The notes beneath the pieces were generated by a model that saw only the letters and a program-made list of their open reading frames with translations, did no database searches and was not told the origin of the DNA. Below are positions 44,019-48,830 of a stretch of DNA of 48,830 bases, in pieces. The position numbers and the translations under genes were made by a program. The stretch is from JBIOWF01 sp044868295 (GTDB lineage Bacteria; Actinomycetota; Actinomycetes; Streptosporangiales; Streptosporangiaceae): positions 1 through 48,830 of the forward strand of contig JBIOWF010000138.1 of the NCBI GenBank assembly GCA_044868295.1. The letters are read 5' to 3'. Every line of letters starts with the position of its first letter. Within the stretch, counting starts at the first letter, position 1.

Positions 44019-45259
44019 CCCCGGCCGCGAAGCCCTCGGGCACGATGGACAACAGACACATCGGGGACAACAGATACATCGGGGACAACGGGCACATCGG
44101 GGATATCGGGCACGCGTTCTCCCGCGCGGTCGTGGATCTGACCCTGCGCAGCCCCTTCTTCGGGCATGTCGCCGCCGCCCTCTCCCGGGTGATCTCCCCT
44201 GAGCGTCCGTGGCCGGTGTCGCTCGCGGTCGCCAACGGGCGGTTCGAGCTGATGCTGTCCCCCGAGCCGTTCGCCGCTCTCGACGCCGCGCAGCGGGTGG
44301 TGGCCATCGAGCACGAACTGCTCCACGCGGTCCTCGATCACCCGGCGCGGGCGGCGGACCACCCCACCGACGGACCGCTCTTCGGAGCCGCCTGCGATCT
44401 GGTCGTCAACCAACTGCTCAGCACCGGCCGGCCGCTGCCCGGCGCGTTCACCCTCGCCTCGATACGCTCCGTCAAGCTCCCCCGTGGGCGTACCGCGGAG
44501 GAGTATTTCGCCCGGCTGAAGGAGCTCGACCGGCAGGGCAGGCGCCTGCCCTGTGGAGGGTGCCACGCCCACTCCGAGCACCCATGGGCCTCCTCGGCCG
44601 CCGCGACGCAACTGGCGGCGACGCACTTGGAGGGCGTCGCGGCCGACGCGGCCGGCCGGATCGGCGGCGAGCAGATCGGCCGGCTTCCCGGCGCGGTCGC
44701 CGAGCGCGTCAAGGCCATGATCGAGGCGCGCGAAGGCGCGGTGGACTGGCGGCGGACGTTGCGCATGTTCTCGGCCGGCAACCGGAACGGGGGGCTGCGG
44801 AACACGCTGCGCCGGCGGAGCAAGCGATACGGCACCTTCCCGGGAGTCCGTGTGCAGCGCCGCCAGCGGCTCGCCGTGTGCGTGGACACCTCGGGTTCCA
44901 TCTCCGATGAGACTCTGGCGGACTTCTTCGCCGAGATCCGCCAGATCTGGCGGACCGGGGCGGAGGTGCACGTGTTCGAGGTCGACGCGGCGCTCCAGCG
45001 CCAGTGGCCCTATCGGGGAGTCGCCCCGGCAGACTGCGCGGGCCGGGGCGGCACCCGGTTCGACCCCGGCCTGCGCGCGGTCCGCGAGACGACGCCCCGA
45101 TTCGACGCCTGCGTCTACCTCACCGACGGATACGGCCCCGCCCCCACCGTCTCCCCGGGCGTGCCGCTCCTCTGGGTCGTCACCCCGGACGGTGGAATCG
45201 GCGACCATCTGCTGTACGGCAGGGCCGTCAAGATGCGGGCGGCCGTACCGACCGGCTGA
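44015..45259 (+). CDS. DUF2201-like HExxH metallopeptidase-VWA protein, fourth gene of the cassette
   Basis: The 414-residue protein has a putative zinc peptidase helix HELLHAVLDH (100-109), a possible metal cluster PCGGCHAH (179-186) and a C-terminal VWA-like domain with MIDAS D291-T-S-G-S295 and YLTDGYG. This is the DUF2201 layout: metallopeptidase-like plus VWA, always near MoxR ATPases. Residues 12-33 are DNxxIG repeats. The GTG at 44015 overlaps the ATPase stop; ATG 44045 is an alternative. Proteolytic activity is not proven for the family. Confidence 0.88.
   Translation: MTPAAKPSGTMDNRHIGDNRYIGDNGHIGDIGHAFSRAVVDLTLRSPFFGHVAAALSRVISPERPWPVSLAVANGRFELMLSPEPFAALDAAQRVVAIEHELLHAVLDHPARAADHPTDGPLFGAACDLVVNQLLSTGRPLPGAFTLASIRSVKLPRGRTAEEYFARLKELDRQGRRLPCGGCHAHSEHPWASSAAATQLAATHLEGVAADAAGRIGGEQIGRLPGAVAERVKAMIEAREGAVDWRRTLRMFSAGNRNGGLRNTLRRRSKRYGTFPGVRVQRRQRLAVCVDTSGSISDETLADFFAEIRQIWRTGAEVHVFEVDAALQRQWPYRGVAPADCAGRGGTRFDPGLRAVRETTPRFDACVYLTDGYGPAPTVSPGVPLLWVVTPDGGIGDHLLYGRAVKMRAAVPTG
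44048..44113 (+). repeat. 18-bp tandem repeats at the VWA protein N-terminus
   Basis: Three 18-bp units (44048-44065, 44066-44083, 44084-44101) and a partial fourth encode DNRHIG, DNRYIG, DNGHIG and DIGH. The repeats are richer in A than the flanks and keep frame, so copy number may vary. Confidence 0.92.
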
Positions 45260-45368
45260 CGGCCGGACCGTCCAGGACGCTCGATCAACAGGCCCACCGC
45301 ACGTCCGCACCGGGGGTCCGCCAGCCATCGCTCCCGACGACTCTGCCCATACCCCGCCGATCACCCGG

Positions 45369-45827
45369 CTAGCTCTCGTCCGGCGCCTCGCCGCGGGAGC
45401 GGATGAGGGCGTCCAACTCGGCGACCGCCTTGCGGGAGCGTGCCTTCTCGGTGCTCTGGATGCCCATCGCGCCCACGCTGTACCCGTCGGCCAAATCCAG
45501 CTTGGGCCAGGGGTCGCCGTCCGCCAAGGAGACGTCGAGCACCTCCGCCCACTCGTAGCGATGGGTCCGCAGCGCGTTCACGACGGTGATGCCCCGCTCG
45601 TCGGCGTCCACCCGGAGCCGGCCGAGCAGGTGCAGCGCCGCCGCCACCAGGGCGCCGAACGCCACCATGCCGATCCGGTCCGGCCATCTGAACTGCTCGG
45701 GCAGGATGATCGCCAAAAGCAGCGAACCCAGGATCATGATCGCGGCCATGCCGTACGCGATGATCCGGGCGCGGCGCGGTCGCCACGTCACCGGCAACGG
45801 CGGCGGCGGCGGCACACGCTCAGCCAC
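45369..45827 (-). CDS. PH-domain membrane protein
   Basis: This 152-residue protein has a Pro-rich start, two hydrophobic helices (about 22-43 and 52-69) and a bacterial PH-like domain (about 70-140, LRVDADERGITVVNALRTHRYEWAEVLDV in segments). The GTG at 45827 has GAGG four bases upstream. In several actinomycetes such a gene follows hisE-hisG after ribH; here it follows ribH directly. Function unknown. Confidence 0.85.
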   Translation of the reverse strand: MAERVPPPPPLPVTWRPRRARIIAYGMAAIMILGSLLLAIILPEQFRWPDRIGMVAFGALVAAALHLLGRLRVDADERGITVVNALRTHRYEWAEVLDVSLADGDPWPKLDLADGYSVGAMGIQSTEKARSRKAVAELDALIRSRGEAPDES

Positions 45828-45896
45828 GACGCCTCACAGCATGATCACGAGGGCTGTTCAGGGTGTCTCGCACGAGGTATTGCATGATCTCCACGA

Positions 45897-46367
45897 TCAG
45901 ATCGTGAGGGTGCGCAGGAGGAGGGCGGTCTCCAGGGCGGCGACCGTGGCCTCGTATCCCTTGTCCTCATGGCTGCCGGGCACGCCGGAACGGTCGAGGG
46001 CCTGGTCGAGGCTGTCGCACGTGAGCACGCCGTTCCCGACCGGCGTCGACTCGTCCAGCGACACCCTCGTCAGGCCTGACGTGACGGAGTCGCAGACGTA
46101 GTCGAAGTGCGCGGTCTCACCGCGGATCACCGCGCCCAGCGCCACCACGGCGTCGTGCCGCCGGGCCAGCGCCTGCGCCACGACGGGGATCTCCAGCGAC
46201 CCCGCCACCCTGATCACGGTCGAGGTCGCGCCGCAGTCCTCGACAGCCTGTACGGCCCTCGCCACCAGCTGGTCGGTGATCTTCTCGTGCCACCGGGCCG
46301 CGACGATGCCGACGGTCAGCCCGCCCGCCTCGACCGGCGCGGCGTCCGGACGCCCGCCGCCGCTCAT
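45897..46367 (-). CDS. ribH: Lumazine synthase
   Basis: RibH condenses the ribityl-pyrimidine with dihydroxybutanone phosphate to lumazine. The 156-residue protein has VGIVAARWHEKITDQLV, GSLEIPVVAQALARRHDAVVALGAVIRGETAHFDYV (in parts) with the catalytic His in TAHFDYV, and PVGNGVLTCDSLDQA. The ATG at 46367 has GAGGAG five bases upstream and overlaps the stop of a 35-codon ORF. Last enzyme gene of the rib operon here. Confidence 0.97.
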   Translation of the reverse strand: MSGGGRPDAAPVEAGGLTVGIVAARWHEKITDQLVARAVQAVEDCGATSTVIRVAGSLEIPVVAQALARRHDAVVALGAVIRGETAHFDYVCDSVTSGLTRVSLDESTPVGNGVLTCDSLDQALDRSGVPGSHEDKGYEATVAALETALLLRTLTI

Positions 46368-46471
46368 GCCGACTCCTCACCCAGCGACCCGACGGCGGGG
46401 GCCGGAAGCGCGCGATGCGGCGCCTCCCGCGATACCCGCCGCCTGTGGATCTGCCGGCTGCGCTCACTCAC
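46364..46471 (-). CDS. 35-residue coupled small ORF between ribBA and ribH
   Basis: GTG at 46471 overlaps the ribBA stop as GTGA, and its TGA overlaps the ribH ATG as ATGA, so the frame exactly bridges the two genes. The peptide is basic at the start (SERSRQIHRRRVSRE) and Ala/Pro-rich later. It may be a leader that couples translation of ribH to ribBA, or a true microprotein. No family recognised. Confidence 0.4.
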   Translation of the reverse strand: MSERSRQIHRRRVSREAPHRALPAPAVGSLGEESA

Positions 46472-47718
46472 TGGCTGTCCTCCGCTGGAATGTCGTGGCC
46501 GAGGCGGTCACGCTTGGCCGACAGGTACTTCTCGTTATACGGGTTGATCGCCACCGGCATGGGCTCACGGCCGAGAACCTTGATGCCGTAGCCGTCCATG
46601 CCGCGTAACTTGGCCGGGTTGTTGGTCAGCAGCCGCACCGACTTCACGCCGAGATCGGCCAGCATCTGCCCGGCGTTGGAGAACTCGCGGGCGTCCACCG
46701 GCAGGCCGAGCTCGACGTTGGCGTCGACCGTGTCGCTGCCGTTGTCCTGGAGGCTGTACGCCTTGAGCTTGGCCAGCAGGCCGATCCCACGGCCCTCGTG
46801 TCCGCGCAGGTAGACCACCACTCCCCGGCCTTCGGCGGCGATGGCCTCCATGGCGTGGTCGAGCTGCACCCCGCAGTCGCACCGCAGCGAGCCGAGCACG
46901 TCGCCGGTGAGGCATTCGGAGTGGGCCCGGACGAGGATGTTCTCACCGTCCTCAAGCTCACCGTAGACGAGGGCGACATGCTCGCCGCCATCGATGGCGC
47001 TGGAATAGCCGTAGGCGTGCCACATGCCGTACCGGTTGGGGATGCGGGTCTCGGCGACCCGGGTGACCATCCGCTCGGTGCGCCGGCGGAACTCCACGAG
47101 CTGCTCGATCGACACGAGCGCGATGTCGTGCTCGTCGGCGAACTCGCGCAGCCGCGGCAGCCGGGCCATCGTGCCGTCGTCGTTGACGACCTCGGCCAGC
47201 GCGCCCGCCGCGGAGAGCCCGGCCAGCCTGGCGAGATCCACCGCGGCCTCGGTGTGACCGGGCCGGACCAGGACGCCGCCCTCCCGGTAGCGAAGCGGGA
47301 AGATGTGGCCGGGCCGGGCCAGCTCGTACGGCTCGGTGGCCGAGTCGCACAGGGTCCGGATCGTCTTCGCGCGGTCGGCGGCCGAGATGCCGGTCGTCAC
47401 ACCGTCCCTGGCGTCGACGCTGATCGTGTACGCGGTGCGCATCCGCTCGCGGTTCTCGTGCACCATGAGCGGCAGCCCGAGCCGGTCGAGATCGTTCCCG
47501 CGCATGGCCACGCAGATCACGCCACTGGTGTAGCGGATCGTGAAGGCGAGCAGCTCGGGCGTCGCCTTCCCGGCCGCGAAGATGATGTCGCCCTCGTTCT
47601 CCCGATCCTCGTTGTCGACGACCACGACGGGCTTGCCGTCGCGGATGTCGGCGATCGCGCGCTCGATCGGGTCCAGCTTGATCATTCGAGTATCGCTTTC
47701 CTGCTCGGTACGGCTCAT
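46468..47718 (-). CDS. ribBA: Bifunctional DHBP synthase/GTP cyclohydrolase II
   Basis: This 416-residue fusion makes both riboflavin precursors. The N-terminal RibB domain has DNEDRENEGDI, YTSGVICVAM, DARDGVTTGISAADRA and RPGHIFPL. The C-terminal RibA domain has the zinc site CLTGDVLGSLRCDCG, YLRGHEGRGIGL and LLTNNPAKLRGM. The ATG at 47718 overlaps the ribE stop by four bases. Both active sites look intact. Confidence 0.98.
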   Translation of the reverse strand: MSRTEQESDTRMIKLDPIERAIADIRDGKPVVVVDNEDRENEGDIIFAAGKATPELLAFTIRYTSGVICVAMRGNDLDRLGLPLMVHENRERMRTAYTISVDARDGVTTGISAADRAKTIRTLCDSATEPYELARPGHIFPLRYREGGVLVRPGHTEAAVDLARLAGLSAAGALAEVVNDDGTMARLPRLREFADEHDIALVSIEQLVEFRRRTERMVTRVAETRIPNRYGMWHAYGYSSAIDGGEHVALVYGELEDGENILVRAHSECLTGDVLGSLRCDCGVQLDHAMEAIAAEGRGVVVYLRGHEGRGIGLLAKLKAYSLQDNGSDTVDANVELGLPVDAREFSNAGQMLADLGVKSVRLLTNNPAKLRGMDGYGIKVLGREPMPVAINPYNEKYLSAKRDRLGHDIPAEDSQ

Positions 47719-48323
47719 GATCCGGTTCCCAGGCCGTGCGCGCCGATCAGCTTCTCCACGTACTTGGCGATCATGTCGACCTCGAGGTTCACCGGGTCGG
47801 CGGGCCGCTTGTAGCCGAGGGTGGTGCGCGCGAGCGTGGTGGGGACGAGGCTGACCGTGAAGCCGTTGGCGTCCACCCCGAACACGGTGAGGCTGACGCC
47901 GTCGACCGCGATCGAGCCCTTCTCCACCACGTAGCGGTTCAGCGCGGCGGGCAGCGAGAACCGTACGAGCTCCCAGTGCTCGGCGGGCTCCCTGGACAGC
48001 ACCACGCCGGTGCCGTCCACGTGGCCCTGCACGATGTGGCCGCCCAGGCGCTGCTCGACGCGCACCGCGCGCTCCAGGTTCACCCAGGTCCCGGGCTCGA
48101 CCGCGCCGAGCGACGAGCGGTCGAGGGTCTCCTTCATCACGTCGGCCGTGAAGACGTCTCCGTCGACGTCGACGACGGTCAGGCAGACGCCGTTGACCGC
48201 GATCGACTCTCCGTGCCGCGCGTCCTCCGTGACGAGTTTGCCTCGTACGGACAGGCGGGCGGCGTCGGCCTGCGGCTCGATCGCGACGATCTCCCCGAGC
48301 TCCTCGACGATTCCGGTGAACAT
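47715..48323 (-). CDS. ribE: Riboflavin synthase alpha chain
   Basis: RibE dismutates two lumazines to riboflavin. The 202-residue protein has two similar beta-barrel halves: MFTGIVEELGEI, GESIAVNGVCLTVVDVD and, in the second half, GSIAVDGVSLTVFGVD and FTVSLVPTTLARTTLG. The ATG at 48323 follows AAGGAGAACTGAG, one base after the ribD stop. Complete and typical. Confidence 0.98.
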   Translation of the reverse strand: MFTGIVEELGEIVAIEPQADAARLSVRGKLVTEDARHGESIAVNGVCLTVVDVDGDVFTADVMKETLDRSSLGAVEPGTWVNLERAVRVEQRLGGHIVQGHVDGTGVVLSREPAEHWELVRFSLPAALNRYVVEKGSIAVDGVSLTVFGVDANGFTVSLVPTTLARTTLGYKRPADPVNLEVDMIAKYVEKLIGAHGLGTGS

Positions 48324-48324
48324 C

Positions 48325-48830
48325 TCAGTTCTCCTTACCTGGTGCCGGCCTCAGTGGCGCGGTGACATGGGTGGGGCGCAGCACGACCCGCAGGTCCGGC
48401 CCGGTGCGGGTGACGTCTTCGAACTCCAGGCGGTGGATGTCGCCGATCGTGCCGACCCCGGCCGGGCCGAGCGCGGCGGCCCCCGAGCCCAGCAGCGCCG
48501 GGGCGAGGTACCCGACCACCCGGTCGATCAGCCCCTCCGCCAGGAACGAACCGGCGAGCCGGGGCCCGCCCTCCAGCAGCACGCTCACGACCTGCCTCCT
48601 GTGCAGCTCGGCCATGAGCGCATGAAGATCTATTCCGTACGGCGTCCGCGGCAGCCGTACGGCGACATTGGCGAGGTGCGGGGGAACGTCGGCGTCGTCG
48701 GCGACGGCGACCAGCGTCGGCGCCCGGCCGTCCAGGACCCGCGCCGCCGGGGGCGTCCGGGCTCCGGTGTCGACGATCACCCGCAGCGGTTCCCGGCCCT
48801 CGGCGGGCCCGCCGCCTCCGGAGGCGGCGC
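48325..48830 (-). CDS. ribD: RibD, C-terminal reductase domain (5' end outside window)
   Basis: The frame is open to the right edge, so only about 168 C-terminal residues are present. PLRVIVDTGARTPPAARVL, VSVLLEGGPRLAGSFLAEGLIDRVVGYLAPALLG (in parts) and the terminal LRVVLRPTHV match the RibD reductase domain, which reduces the ribosylamino-pyrimidine with NADPH. The deaminase domain should lie to the right. The call is firm from these motifs and from the ribE-ribBA-ribH context. Confidence 0.93.
   Translation of the reverse strand, partial: AASGGGGPAEGREPLRVIVDTGARTPPAARVLDGRAPTLVAVADDADVPPHLANVAVRLPRTPYGIDLHALMAELHRRQVVSVLLEGGPRLAGSFLAEGLIDRVVGYLAPALLGSGAAALGPAGVGTIGDIHRLEFEDVTRTGPDLRVVLRPTHVTAPLRPAPGKEN

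Noticed and set aside
45258..45272. GACGG-CCGGA-CCGTC hairpin at the end of the cassette as a terminator
   Set aside because: The stem is only five base pairs and no T-rich tail follows.

Overview
The window is high-GC chromosomal DNA from an actinomycete. The gene content (divIVA/wag31-sepF-ftsZ without ftsA, meso-DAP-type murE, F420-dependent LLM oxidoreductase, DUF3040, DUF4031, polymorphic Pro/Ala/Gly-rich protein tails) points to Streptosporangiales, probably Streptosporangiaceae. That placement is inference from gene style and synteny, not from a marker comparison.

Region 1 (1-19541, all on the minus strand) is a complete actinobacterial division and cell-wall (dcw) cluster. In transcription order it reads mraZ, rsmH, ftsL-like, ftsI (PBP), murE, murF, mraY, murD, ftsW, murG, murC, ftsQ, ftsZ, yggS, sepF, yggT, divIVA and a two-helix membrane protein cut by the window edge. 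Most murE-ftsQ junctions are 4-base ATGA/GTGA overlaps or nearly so, so translation is coupled. The mraZ promoter overlaps four GTGG boxes at 10-bp spacing, the classic MraZ autoregulatory operator. More boxes lie further upstream in the opposite orientation, facing the divergent moxR operon.

Region 2 (19926-25152) has moxR, DUF58 and transglutaminase/DUF3488 on the plus strand, with DUF3040 convergent. Region 3 (25300-29583, minus) is housekeeping: dinB, a SAM methyltransferase, nusB, efp and a Xaa-Pro peptidase. Region 4 (29681-32755) holds a gutted GH9 cellulase-like gene abutting a truncated small gene, an LLM oxidoreductase and a secreted or membrane-anchored endonuclease/exonuclease/phosphatase-family protein.

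Region 5 (32880-37158, minus) is an accessory set for molybdenum hydroxylases: MoxR-like CoxD ATPase, VWA protein CoxE, XdhC/CoxI protein and MobA-like nucleotidyltransferase. No dehydrogenase subunits are in the window. A 12-unit 7-bp minisatellite lies just upstream.

Region 6 (37458-45259) contains an HD hydrolase, DUF4031, and then the most distinctive block: a plus-strand four-gene cassette of a large beta-propeller protein, a leucine-rich-repeat protein, a MoxR-type AAA+ ATPase and an HExxH plus VWA protein. It resembles the predicted MoxR-VWA-beta-propeller conflict systems, here with an added LRR partner. Region 7 (45369-48830, minus) is the riboflavin operon ribD-ribE-ribBA-(35-codon ORF)-ribH followed by a PH-domain membrane protein. 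No tRNA, rRNA, CRISPR array, insertion sequence or prophage was seen.
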